Counted from the first letter of the stretch, positions 7,212 to 14,478 are shown. The stretch: DNA of 39,214 nucleotides from Schwartzia sp. (in: firmicutes) (GCA_017458745.1 JAFTAB010000046.1:1-39214); one strand, 5' to 3'. Program-made: numbers and translations. The notes: a model not told the origin generated them from the letters alone.

Positions 7212-8390
7212 TTATTGCTCCCGTTTTTTTGGCTCGGGCAAAATCATCGTCGCAAGCGCCGCCGCAAAGGAAATCAATACTATCATGGACATCACCGCGT
7301 ATATGCCAAAATTGTCAGCGAAGACGCCGAGCGACGGAGTCATAACGCCGCCGATTGAAAACGAGATGCCGAGCGTCACCCCCGAGGCGAACCCGACGCT
7401 CTTTGCAAGATAGCTTTGCCCCAGCACGACGAAAGATGAGTATGCCCCTTGCATTCCGATGCTGAAAGGTATCAGCATAGCGTAGACGAGGTACATGTTC
7501 CGCGGGAACACCATGAGAGCCAGCACCGGAACGAGCAGGGCGCATCCAAGCCGCAGCGTCCTGACATACCCGATGCGGTCGGCTATTCTGCCGCCCAAAA
7601 GTGTCGCCACAATACCCGCGATGGAGATGACCGAGAGCGTGACGCTGCCCGCCGCGTTAGACGCGCCGAGCGCGTCAATGCAGTAAAGCGGCAAAAACGC
7701 GCTGACGGCTGACTGAACTGTGGAGCGGAAAAAAATCACGAGCGTCAGCCGGGAAAAAGCGTGCCAGTCATTTTTCACGTTTTCGGTTTTAGCCATGCTT
7801 TTTTCTTTTGGGGTATTGCCGTCGTCATTCATTGATTTCGCGCAGCGACGAAGCGACCCGAGCAGGGAAAGCAGGAGAAGACTCATGGCGAGGCTGATGA
7901 TGCCGTACAGTGCCATGCCTCTCATGCCGAACGTCGTGATGAGAAAGACGGCAAGCAATGGGCCAAGACCGAATCCGCCGTTCCCCCCGACGGAGAAAAT
8001 GCTCATCGAGGCGCCGCGCTCATTGCCCGAGATCGCGTTCACCGTCCGTGCGGCCTCCGGGTGAAATATCGCGCTGCCGATGCCCATTATCGTCACCGCC
8101 GCGAAAATCGCCCAGTAGTTGCTCGTGAACCCCGTCGCGGCGAGGGGAGCTCCCGCGAGGAAAACGCCAAGGGGCATGAACCACTGGCGGGCCCCCCTGT
8201 CGGCGAGATACCCAAAAAGCGGCTGGATGATTGACGAGAGAAACGACGAGGCGAACATCAGCCCTGCCACGTCAGTATAGTCCATGCCGTAGAGCGAGAC
8301 AAAAAACGGCAGCACGGCAGGAAGAGAGCCGGTGTTTATGTCGTTGGCGAGGTGTGCCCCCGCCAAAAGATAGAGATACTTCTTTTGCAT
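7212..8390 (-). CDS. MFS transporter, fosmidomycin-resistance-like (Fsr type)
   Basis: A 392-residue protein with about 12 hydrophobic segments. The N-terminus LLAGAHLANDINTGSLPAVL followed by PFFV, then QPLFGYLADRG and IMGIGSAIFHPEAAR, is close to the Fsr branch of the major facilitator superfamily, where GxGSAxFHPEA is diagnostic. By family knowledge it is a proton-driven exporter of small compounds; the natural substrate cannot be told. The central cytoplasmic loop (about residues 187-205) is charged. The ribosome site is an AGGGG about 7 nt before the ATG at 8390. The frameshifted glycosyltransferase-like gene lies about 100 nt downstream on the same strand, with no clear terminator between them. 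Confidence 0.88.
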   Translation of the reverse strand: MQKKYLYLLAGAHLANDINTGSLPAVLPFFVSLYGMDYTDVAGLMFASSFLSSIIQPLFGYLADRGARQWFMPLGVFLAGAPLAATGFTSNYWAIFAAVTIMGIGSAIFHPEAARTVNAISGNERGASMSIFSVGGNGGFGLGPLLAVFLITTFGMRGMALYGIISLAMSLLLLSLLGSLRRCAKSMNDDGNTPKEKSMAKTENVKNDWHAFSRLTLVIFFRSTVQSAVSAFLPLYCIDALGASNAAGSVTLSVISIAGIVATLLGGRIADRIGYVRTLRLGCALLVPVLALMVFPRNMYLVYAMLIPFSIGMQGAYSSFVVLGQSYLAKSVGFASGVTLGISFSIGGVMTPSLGVFADNFGIYAVMSMIVLISFAAALATMILPEPKKREQ

Positions 8391-8472
8391 GAAAAGCCCC
8401 TTTTCGCTTTCGAATTTTTGATAGTGTAGTCTTCGGTAAAAGAATATTATTTATAAATGAAAAAACTGTAAA

Positions 8473-8500
8473 TTGATTTAGTTTTTCAGGAAGATATAAT
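8473..8500 (+). promoter_or_regulatory. Sigma-A-type promoter of the rubrerythrin gene
   Basis: TTGATT (8473-8478), a 16-nt spacer and a perfect TATAAT (8495-8500) lie 90 nt before the rubrerythrin ATG. The leader contains a small CGGGC-tgtt-GCCCG hairpin. Confidence 0.65.
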
Positions 8501-8589
8501 AAAAATTTATTATAATGATTTCGGTTTCGGCGCGGGCTGTTGCCCGTCTACGAGTAGATTAAAAGACAGAAGGCGGAAAGGAGATTTTT

Positions 8590-9135
8590 ATGAGCTTGCA
8601 TGGAATCACAAAGGGGACAAAGCTGGAGCAGATGGTTCAGATGATGGCGCAGGCGGAGGCCAACGGCACGATGATGTACTACGCTCTGGCGCGGCTCGCC
8701 AATGAGCAGGGGCTTACCGATGCCGCAAAGACATTCATCGAGGCGGCTAATCAGGAGGCGGTACACGCGGGATTCTATGCCGTCCTGAACGGCAAATACC
8801 CGAAGGATTTCTGGGATTTGGTGCGCGGATTGCAAAAAGCGGAGGAAGCCGGCGAGAAGAGTGTCCGCGCTTTCGCCGATAAAGTCCGCGCCGAGGGATT
8901 TGCCGAGGCCGCCGATGAGATGGAGATTTTCGCGAAGCAGGAAGGGCATCACGGCGTTATCCTCAAAGAACTGATGGAGAAGCTCAAGCCCGAGGCACTG
9001 AACGTGGACGGCAAGCAAATTTATGTATGCTCATGCTGCGGCTTTGAGTACGCCGGTGACTTGGACGCCGAGCCCGACAGCTTCGTCTGCCCGGTCTGCG
9101 GAATGCCAAGGAATGTTTTCAAGCTGAAACAATGA
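8590..9135 (+). CDS. Rubrerythrin
   Basis: A 181-residue protein with a four-helix diiron domain followed by a C-terminal rubredoxin domain. Likely diiron ligands are E23, E56 with H59 in the EAVH motif, and the EGHH motif near residues 118-121. The rubredoxin part has two CxxC pairs (C147/C150 and C167/C170). By family knowledge it is a cytoplasmic NAD(P)H-linked peroxidase that removes hydrogen peroxide in anaerobes; the reductase partner is not encoded nearby. AAGGAGA 7 nt before the ATG fixes the start. It is a single-gene unit with a good promoter upstream and a terminator about 100 nt downstream. Confidence 0.93.
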   Translation: MSLHGITKGTKLEQMVQMMAQAEANGTMMYYALARLANEQGLTDAAKTFIEAANQEAVHAGFYAVLNGKYPKDFWDLVRGLQKAEEAGEKSVRAFADKVRAEGFAEAADEMEIFAKQEGHHGVILKELMEKLKPEALNVDGKQIYVCSCCGFEYAGDLDAEPDSFVCPVCGMPRNVFKLKQ

Positions 9136-9188
9136 GTCCCCCGCTCTTATAAGTGGGAGTCTAAAGCCAATATCTACCGGCTGGATTG
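9134..9188 (+). repeat. Diverged REP-like hairpin repeat
   Basis: Directly after the rubrerythrin stop, a GAGTCCCCC ... GTGGGAGTC imperfect stem is followed by CTAAAGCC and CGGCTGGATTG. The CTTATAAGTGGGAGTCTAAA block resembles the CTTATTCAGTGGGAGGTTTA block of the repeat at 3137-3198. Confidence 0.4.
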
Positions 9189-9236
9189 AAACAAAAGAAC
9201 AACCAACCGACCGAGAAGCATCGCAGTGACTGCAAG

Positions 9237-9278
9237 AAGACGCACGGATTTTCGCCCGTGCGTCTTTTCTTTTTTTTC
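9237..9278 (+). terminator. Rho-independent terminator
   Basis: AAGACGCACGG (9237-9247) pairs perfectly with CCGTGCGTCTT (9256-9266), followed by a long T run. It ends the rubrerythrin transcript and lies before the convergent YczE-like gene. Confidence 0.9.
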
Positions 9279-9332
9279 GGCAAGCGTGAATGTCCGGTTT
9301 GCAGAGAATATGCCGATCTGTCGGAGGCTGAT

Positions 9333-10004
9333 TCACGGCGAGCGCAGAAGGTCATGCGTGATTTCTGAAACATCCCTGTGGCGAATTTCTCTGGGCTCGA
9401 AATGGATTATGTTGTAGATGACCTGCATAATCGCGCCGGCTCCTACGGTGCTGAGAAGCGTCCCTGCTCCTACCGCTCCCCCTAAAAGCCATCCGGCTAA
9501 AAGAACCGCAGCCCACAGAATGATTTGGACGATGCCGATGGGGATTTTAGGCAGACGCTTTCCTATGCCGACCAAAAGCGCATCGCGAGGGCCGCAGCAT
9601 TGTCCCGCTTTCATGTAAAAAAACATGCCAAAGGCCATAAACACAAAGCCTATGAGCATCAGCACGACTCCGTTGGGCAGGCTCTGGTTCTCGGGGAATG
9701 GGTTGATGGAATTGAACATCTGCACAAAATTTCCGGTCAAAAGAGCGTCAATGATTGTGCCGTATCCAATTTTTTCTCTCAAGCGAAGGTCAACGACCAG
9801 AATCGCGATTCCCATTATTGTCATGGCGAGGCCGTAATTCAGCGGCGTGTGGAGGGCTATGCCCATACCGAGGCAGTCCCATGGGGCCAGACCGATATTG
9901 GCGTAAATCGTCAGATGCACGCCGAACGCAAAGACAAGCAGCCCGGCGGCAATTTGAAGCCATTGCTTCAGTATTGTCCTGCGCATTGTAAAGATTGAGA
10001 CCAT
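9333..10004 (-). CDS. YczE/YitT-type integral membrane protein
   Basis: About 223 residues from the ATG at 10004, with five or six membrane segments. LLVFAFGVHLTIYANIGLAP followed by WDCLGMGIA, and later the CCGPRDALLVGIGKR motif, match the YczE family of membrane proteins, whose biochemical role is poorly defined. The start is uncertain: GGTGG stands 7 nt before the ATG at 10004, while in-frame ATGs at 10031 and 10052 have weaker sites; the extra residues there are polar and not conserved-looking. It is convergent with rubrerythrin and seems to be transcribed alone. Confidence 0.8.
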   Translation of the reverse strand: MVSIFTMRRTILKQWLQIAAGLLVFAFGVHLTIYANIGLAPWDCLGMGIALHTPLNYGLAMTIMGIAILVVDLRLREKIGYGTIIDALLTGNFVQMFNSINPFPENQSLPNGVVLMLIGFVFMAFGMFFYMKAGQCCGPRDALLVGIGKRLPKIPIGIVQIILWAAVLLAGWLLGGAVGAGTLLSTVGAGAIMQVIYNIIHFEPREIRHRDVSEITHDLLRSP

Positions 10005-10192
10005 TTGCAAGCCACCGTTTCCCTTTCGCATGAGATGCGCCTGCCGGCGCATAAGCGATTTGCATGAAATCGAAGATTGCGCATCATGCACGCCTCTCTT
10101 AAATTTTAACAGAGAGTAGCATGATGCTTTTTCCTTTCATATTTTACCATTGTATTTGTTGCTCCTGCAAATTAAAAGCGCATAACATTCGG
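10005..10192. other. Intergenic, AT-rich, upstream of the YczE-like gene
   Basis: This stretch holds the promoter region of the minus-strand membrane protein gene and possible N-terminal extensions of it. Beyond that no gene, RNA or repeat was recognised. The ~110-bp island repeat begins at 10193. Confidence 0.4.
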
Positions 10193-10301
10193 GCATCATA
10201 ATTTTTGCATTTGAGATTTAATGACAATGCAGCAGAAGAAAATGGGATAAAAGCGGCTCTACAGAATTATAAAGCATTGATATAATTTGCGTTTTATCCG
10301 A
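10193..10301 (+). repeat. Island repeat, copy 1 (~110 bp direct repeat)
   Basis: It begins GCATCATAATTTTTGCATTT and continues through AATGCAGCAGAAGAAAATGG and GCGGCTCTACAGAATTATAA to ATCCGA. It recurs almost base for base at 11830-11940, on the other side of the DUF4143 ATPase gene, and in a shorter, diverged form at 13564-13616. No reading frame is seen inside. It places the ATPase gene between direct repeats. Confidence 0.85.
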
Positions 10302-10377
10302 TTTCATAGGAATAATGCAAATAATATTGCTTTTTTCATATGAAAAATGCAAATTTTATTGCATTATTCCTATGAAA
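10302..10377. repeat. 76-bp near-perfect palindrome upstream of the ATPase gene
   Basis: The arms TTTCATAGGAATAATGCAAA and TTGCATTATTCCTATGAAA enclose further complementary sequence centred on CATATG (10337-10342). A few mismatches occur in the middle of each arm. It starts directly after island repeat copy 1 and ends 33 nt before the ATPase start. It could be an operator, a long hairpin in the leader, or the end of a mobile unit. Part of its left arm recurs at 11978-12007. Confidence 0.85.
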
Positions 10378-10410
10378 AATGTAAAATCGTTTATGAGGCA
10401 GGTGAGAAAT

Positions 10411-11739
10411 ATGTGGCGGGAGATTGAAAAAAAGCTGCTGGCGTGGAAAAATCGGAGCAATCGAAAACCTTTAGTGCTCGGCGGTATCCGGCAATGCGGG
10501 AAAACGTATTCTTTGCAGTCATTTGGCAGGGAGCAATTTTCAAGCTGCGTCTATTTCAATTTTGAGGCGCAGCCGGGACTTGACTCCATCTTCGCGCAGG
10601 ATTTCGATACCGAGCGGATTATTCGGGAGCTTTCGGGAATCAGCGGCACGCCGATTACAGAGGGCGAGACGCTGGTGATTTTCGATGAAGTGCAGGAATC
10701 GCCGCGCGCCCTCACATCGTTAAAATATTTCTGCGAGGAAAAGCCTGCCTTGCATATCGCGTGTGCCGGCTCGCTTTTGGGGACTTCCGTCCGGCGTGAG
10801 GGATTTTCCTTTCCGGTGGGAAAAGTGGAACGGCTTTTCATGTTCCCTCTGACATTTTACGAATTTGTGCAGGCCAACCGTGGCGGAGAATTGCTGGGCG
10901 TCCTTGCGGGCATGGAATTGGAGCGGGAAATATCGGCCGTTTACGCGGAGCGCATGAAGGATTTGCTGCGGCAATATTTCATTGTCGGCGGTATGCCGGC
11001 GGCTGTGTCCGCTTGGATTGACTCACAAGATTTGCAGGAAGTCGAAAGCGTTCAGGAAAATCTGCTTCGGGATTATGAAAACGATTTTTCCAAGCACGCC
11101 TCGCGCTCGGATATTCCCAAAATCCATATGATATGGAACTCTATCCCCATGCAGATTGCCAAGGAAAACAATAAATTCGTCTTTTCCCATGTCAAAAAAG
11201 GGATTCGTGCGAAAGATTTGGAAGACGCTTTGCAGTGGCTTCAAGATGCCGGGATGATTCACAAAAACGAGTTGGTCGCCAAGCCGGAAATTCCGCTTTC
11301 GTTCGGCGCGGATTCGACATATTTCAAAGTGTTCCTGCCGGACGTGGGGCTGCTTCGGAGACGAGCCAACCTCGCCGCGAGGGATATTATCAGCGGGAAT
11401 GAAAACTACAAGCGATTCAAGGGGGCCTTTGCCGAAAACTATGTGATGACGGAGCTGGCGGCTATGGGCTTCCACCCATATTTCTGGCGTTCCGGCAATA
11501 CGGCGGAAATAGATTTTCTCATCGAGGGCGGGGGCGAAATAATTCCCATCGAGGTAAAGGCGGCTGAGAACGTCAGAGCAAAAAGCCTCGCATTGTATAT
11601 GAGCCGCTATCGTCCGCGTTGCGCGTTCAAGACGTCGCTTAGAAACGTGGGCGTGACGCGGCAGGGGGACACGGAGCTGTGGAGCTTGCCGCTTTTTATG
11701 CTGTGGAAGATTGGAAGGTATTTGGAAGAAAACGCATGA
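10411..11739 (+). CDS. AAA ATPase with DUF4143 C-terminal domain
   Basis: A 442-residue protein from ATG 10411, chosen because AGGTGAG lies just upstream; the longer open frame back to 10315 runs through the palindrome and is not credible. Walker A is GGIRQCGKT (G25, K31, T32), Walker B is LVIFDEVQE (D92, E93), and CAGSLLG is the sensor-like strand. The second half has the DUF4143 pattern, ending with FAENYVMTEL, FWRSGNTAEIDFLIE and IPIEVKA, a nuclease-like fold with E-I-D and E-V-K residues. These proteins are widespread in anaerobes, often in accessory DNA, and their function is not settled. It is flanked by direct repeats and followed by a broken XRE fragment, which points to a mobile or duplicated unit. 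Confidence 0.9.
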   Translation: MWREIEKKLLAWKNRSNRKPLVLGGIRQCGKTYSLQSFGREQFSSCVYFNFEAQPGLDSIFAQDFDTERIIRELSGISGTPITEGETLVIFDEVQESPRALTSLKYFCEEKPALHIACAGSLLGTSVRREGFSFPVGKVERLFMFPLTFYEFVQANRGGELLGVLAGMELEREISAVYAERMKDLLRQYFIVGGMPAAVSAWIDSQDLQEVESVQENLLRDYENDFSKHASRSDIPKIHMIWNSIPMQIAKENNKFVFSHVKKGIRAKDLEDALQWLQDAGMIHKNELVAKPEIPLSFGADSTYFKVFLPDVGLLRRRANLAARDIISGNENYKRFKGAFAENYVMTELAAMGFHPYFWRSGNTAEIDFLIEGGGEIIPIEVKAAENVRAKSLALYMSRYRPRCAFKTSLRNVGVTRQGDTELWSLPLFMLWKIGRYLEENA

Positions 11740-11741
11740 AA

Positions 11742-11824
11742 TTTCTTTTGATACCGAAAAAGGCAAGAAAAGCATGACCGCCATGACGATTGTCAATTTG
11801 GCGGAGGCGCTTTCTGTTTCTTTA
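11742..11824 (+). pseudogene. Remnant of an XRE-type regulator gene
   Basis: Immediately after the ATPase stop codon, codons encode DTEKGKKSMTAMTIVNLAEA then LSVS. This is nearly identical to residues about 39-63 of the XRE protein at 13056-13439 (DIEKGKKSMTAMTIVNLAEA). The DNA match starts near TTTCTTTT, with one base missing relative to the intact gene, and breaks off at TCTTTACTCG just before island repeat copy 2. It has no start and no ribosome site. It is a scrap of a second copy of the regulator. Confidence 0.8.
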
Positions 11825-11829
11825 CTCGT

Positions 11830-11940
11830 GCATCATAATTTTTGCATTTGAGATTTAATGACAATGCAGCAGAAGAAAATGGTATAAAAGCGGCTCTACA
11901 GAATTATAAAAGCAATAGATATAATTTGCGTTTTGTCCGA
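11830..11940 (+). repeat. Island repeat, copy 2
   Basis: About 111 bp, matching 10193-10301 with only a few differences (for example GGTATAAAAG for GGGATAAAAG, and AAAGCAATAGATAT for AAGCATTGATAT). It lies between the XRE remnant and the Fic gene. After it, copy 1 continues into the palindrome, while here a REP-like unit intervenes before the shared AATAATGCAAA segment resumes at about 11978. Confidence 0.85.
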
Positions 11941-11978
11941 TGCCAACGGGTAAATTCGACTGAATAGTCTCATTTTAT
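11941..11978 (-). repeat. Shortened REP-like repeat lying within the duplicated segment
   Basis: Read on the minus strand: ATAAAATGAGACTATTCAG, then TCGAATTTACCCGTTGGCA. These are the two ends of the REP-like unit without its central GGGAG/CTCCC hairpin. It separates two segments that are contiguous in the other copy near 10301, so it looks like an insertion into this copy or an end-joining scar. Confidence 0.65.
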
Positions 11979-12042
11979 GGGAATAATGCAAACGATACTG
12001 CTTTTTCAATTGAGGAAATCGGTCAGGATGACGAAAACGCAT

Positions 12043-12112
12043 CTTTACTTTTTTGCGAGTGTTCCTCCATAAACCTTTACTTTTTTGCGTCAATATTTTA
12101 CAATAAGTAAAG
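12043..12112 (+). promoter_or_regulatory. Promoter and candidate operator of the Fic-XRE operon
   Basis: CTTTACTTTTTTGCG occurs twice as a direct repeat (12043-12057 and 12075-12089, 32 bp apart). The reverse complement of its first eight bases, AAGTAAAG, stands at 12105-12112. A promoter fits inside: -35 TTTACT (12076-12081), a 17-nt spacer, and -10 TACAAT (12099-12104). The second direct repeat covers the -35 and the inverted half-site covers the start region and the edge of the ribosome site. This is the layout expected of an operator bound by one of the two HTH proteins encoded downstream. Confidence 0.65.
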
Positions 12113-12124
12113 GAGGAGTGGCTT

Positions 12125-13042
12125 ATGATTTCTTATGCCGGTATGGACGCGCGCCTGAAAGCGGCGGGTATAACGAAAACCGCGTTGGCGGCGGCTCTTG
12201 GCATTTCCTCGCGGACGATGGCCAAAATTGGCAGGGGAGAAAAACTGTCGCGGCGGACGATGGAAAAAATCTCCGGCTATCTTGGATGCGGCGCGGACGA
12301 GCTGTGCCGGTACATCTCGGACAACGCGATCCTGCAATGCCTGCGGGACGAAAAGGACGCGAGGATTTCCGGCGGCCTGTACCATGAGCTGCAAGTGCGC
12401 TTGACGTACAATTCCAACCATATCGAAGGTAGCCGCCTGACTGAGGCGCAGACGCGCATGATTTTCGAGACGGACACGGTGACCGCCGGGGACGGCGTTC
12501 TCGTGGACGACATCATGGAAACAGTCCATCACTTTCGGGCGATTGATTATGTGATTGACACAGCGGAAGAGCGGCTGACGGAAAAAATCATCAAGCAACT
12601 GCATTTTATTTTGAAGCACGACACAAAAGACGCGCGGCTCCCGTGGTTTGTCGTGGGCGGCTACAAGGCGCGGGCCAACATGGTCGGAGGGCGGGAAACG
12701 ACAAAGCCGGAGGACGTGCCGCGAGCGATGAAAATGCTGCTGGAATCGTACAACGCGAGGGAACGCGTTTCCATCCATGACATCATCGCATTCCATGCAA
12801 AGTTCGAATCCGTCCACCCGTTCCAAGATGGAAACGGCAGGGTGGGCCGCCTGATTGCGCTGAAAGAATGTCTGCGGCATGGTGTTGTCCCCTTCCTTAT
12901 CGAGGACACGAAAAAATACTTCTATTACCAAGGGCTGGCGGAATGGGAAAAAGACCGCACAAGGCTGACGGAAACTTGCCTCGACGGGCAGGGCGCCTTC
13001 CGCCGCTTGCTGGTCATGCTGGGAATCCCCGCAAGCGAATGA
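12125..13042 (+). CDS. Fic-domain AMP-transferase with N-terminal HTH
   Basis: A 305-residue protein, preceded by AAAGGAGGAG. Residues 1-62 form a Cro/C1-like helix-turn-helix (KTALAAALGISSRTMAKIGR). The Fic catalytic motif HPFQDGNGRVGR (H231-R242) is intact, including the catalytic His. An inhibitory helix motif S97-x3-E101-G102 (SNHIEG) lies ahead of the Fic core, so the enzyme is expected to be self-inhibited in the manner of Fic proteins with an internal inhibitory Glu. By family knowledge it would transfer AMP to a protein hydroxyl group; the target is unknown. It is the first gene of a two-gene operon, 13 nt before an XRE regulator. The N-terminal HTH suggests it may bind its own promoter. 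Confidence 0.92.
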   Translation: MISYAGMDARLKAAGITKTALAAALGISSRTMAKIGRGEKLSRRTMEKISGYLGCGADELCRYISDNAILQCLRDEKDARISGGLYHELQVRLTYNSNHIEGSRLTEAQTRMIFETDTVTAGDGVLVDDIMETVHHFRAIDYVIDTAEERLTEKIIKQLHFILKHDTKDARLPWFVVGGYKARANMVGGRETTKPEDVPRAMKMLLESYNARERVSIHDIIAFHAKFESVHPFQDGNGRVGRLIALKECLRHGVVPFLIEDTKKYFYYQGLAEWEKDRTRLTETCLDGQGAFRRLLVMLGIPASE

Positions 13043-13055
13043 AGGGCGGGGTATC

Positions 13056-13439
13056 ATGGATAAGCGACGATTAAATGAAGAAATCGGGGCGCGGGTGCGA
13101 CGGCGAAGAGAAGTTTTGGGGTACACTCGCGAGCAGATTGCGGAGCGGGCGAATATTTCCGTGCAGTTTCTTTTCGACATCGAAAAGGGCAAGAAGAGTA
13201 TGACCGCTATGACGATTGTGAATCTTGCGGAGGCACTTTCTGTCTCGATAGATTTTTGGTTGCTCGGCGCGGAGCAAAATGATGGGCGGTATGGCGTGGA
13301 AGAGAAGAAGGAAAGGCAGAGTGCGAAATGGGAGCAGATGTTTTTGTTGCTACTGCCGGAGCAGAGAGAATTGGCGGAGGAAATGCTTCGGCTTTTTGTG
13401 CGCGGCGTGAGCATGAGCGGCAAGGCGAAGAATCACTGA
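13056..13439 (+). CDS. XRE-family transcriptional regulator
   Basis: A 127-residue protein. Residues 6-62 are a classic Cro/C1 HTH (VRRRREVLGYTREQIAERAN, then ISVQFLFDIEKGKK), and the rest is a charged helical tail with LLLLPEQRELAEEML. The ATG at 13056 follows GGGCGGGG, 13 nt after the Fic stop, so the two are almost certainly co-transcribed. It probably represses the operon through the CTTTACTT sites and may act as partner to the Fic protein. A fragment of a near-identical gene lies at 11742-11824, showing that the unit was once duplicated. Confidence 0.88.
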   Translation: MDKRRLNEEIGARVRRRREVLGYTREQIAERANISVQFLFDIEKGKKSMTAMTIVNLAEALSVSIDFWLLGAEQNDGRYGVEEKKERQSAKWEQMFLLLLPEQRELAEEMLRLFVRGVSMSGKAKNH

Positions 13440-13440
13440 A

Positions 13441-13555
13441 CAAGTCTCGTCGTCCCCTGCCGGTTCTTCTTCCGACTGTCGCTGTCCAAGTCGCTGAACT
13501 CGTTCCCGTTGTCGCCGGTGATGCTCTTGAATAATTTCGTGAACAAGAAGCCGTA
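13441..13555 (-). pseudogene. IS30-family transposase remnant
   Basis: Read on the minus strand from 13555, the frame encodes LFKSITGDNGNEFSDLD, the second-Asp region of an IS30-type DDE transposase (SITxDNGxEF). It then runs on as SRKKNRQGTTRLV into the end of the XRE gene. There is no start, no catalytic third residue, and no terminal inverted repeat nearby. It is a short leftover that supports past transposition at this end of the island. Confidence 0.65.
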
Positions 13556-13563
13556 TTATTGTT

Positions 13564-13616
13564 GCATCATAATTTTTACATTTACGATTTTATGACATTG
13601 CAGTAAAATAAAAGCA
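13564..13616 (+). repeat. Island repeat, partial diverged copy 3
   Basis: GCATCATAATTTTTACATTT followed by a diverged form of the GACAATGCAG block. It covers only about the first half of the 110-bp unit and marks the right side of the Fic-XRE section, as copies 1 and 2 mark the ATPase. Confidence 0.7.
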
Positions 13617-13648
13617 GTGTCATATTTTTGTATCAAGGATGATTAATC

Positions 13649-14404
13649 ATGCTTTTTGCCGCTATGCTCATATTGGGTGGACTTATTGGGTTCGTGGGCG
13701 CGGGGGGCGCCGGAGTCACTATCGCGCTCCTCACGGCCGGGTTTGGCGTGCCCATCCACACGGCTCTTGCCGTCGCCCTTGCCTCGATGGTTTTCACCAT
13801 GATTTCCGGCACTATCAGCCATCTTAGAGAAGGCGAGGTCGTCGTGAAGACGGGGGCGATTTTCGGCGCGGGCGGTGTCATAGGCGCACTGGTTGGCGCG
13901 GAGTTCGCGGGGACATTGTCGAGCGGCATCCTCCACTATCTCACGGGGCTGATGCTGTTCATCTCGTCTTTGCTCCTTTTCGCGAAACTGTACCACAATG
14001 ACATCATGGAGCGTTATTTTCCCGCCAGAAGTGAGCCGCTTGTCGGGAAAAAGCTGTATATGTACGGCATAATCTGTGGGCTGATTAATGGCTTCTTGTC
14101 GGGCGCGTTCGGAATCGGCGCGGCGTCTTTCATACAGATAACGCTGATGGTCGTGTTCGGCGTGCCGATACTTCAGGCAATCGGAACGTGCATGATGATC
14201 GTGCTGCCCATCTCCGCAGCGGGCAGCCTCGCCTATTTCTTCAACGGCTATCTCGATTTATCCATTTTCATTCAGACGTTTCTCGGCCAGACAATCGGCG
14301 CGTTTATCGGAGCGAAATTCACCCACATCGTTCCGAGTAATATTCTGAAGGTGGCAATCGTGCTGCTCCCGATGACGGGGGCGCTGACACTGCTGCTCGA
14401 ATGA
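13649..14404 (+). CDS. Sulfite exporter TauE/SafE (TSUP) family membrane protein
   Basis: A 251-residue protein with about eight hydrophobic segments. The halves each carry the TSUP pattern: GFVGAGGAGVTIALLTAGFG with VPIHTALAVALASMV in the first, and LSGAFGIGAASFIQITLMVV with VPILQAIGT in the second. The family exports small organic or sulfur-containing anions; the actual substrate here cannot be read. AAGGATG precedes the ATG by 8-9 nt. It begins just after the partial island repeat and is followed about 75 nt later by the reductase gene. Confidence 0.87.
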   Translation: MLFAAMLILGGLIGFVGAGGAGVTIALLTAGFGVPIHTALAVALASMVFTMISGTISHLREGEVVVKTGAIFGAGGVIGALVGAEFAGTLSSGILHYLTGLMLFISSLLLFAKLYHNDIMERYFPARSEPLVGKKLYMYGIICGLINGFLSGAFGIGAASFIQITLMVVFGVPILQAIGTCMMIVLPISAAGSLAYFFNGYLDLSIFIQTFLGQTIGAFIGAKFTHIVPSNILKVAIVLLPMTGALTLLLE

Positions 14405-14478
14405 ATGAGAAATTGACGCTTTTTGTATGCGTGATAATTTAATATGAAGATATATATTTATAATGAGGAGAATGAGCA

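Noticed and set aside
10315-10410. N-terminal extension of the ATPase through the palindrome
   Set aside because: The extension is low-complexity and comes from the palindrome. The ATG at 10411 has a ribosome site and gives the normal family N-terminus.
12098-13423. A 441-codon open frame antisense to the Fic and XRE genes
   Set aside because: It mirrors two well-supported genes, has no ribosome site and no recognisable domain. Long antisense frames are common here because of codon bias.
13441-13555. Intact insertion sequence
   Set aside because: Only about 38 codons of transposase remain, without start, terminal repeats or the rest of the catalytic domain.
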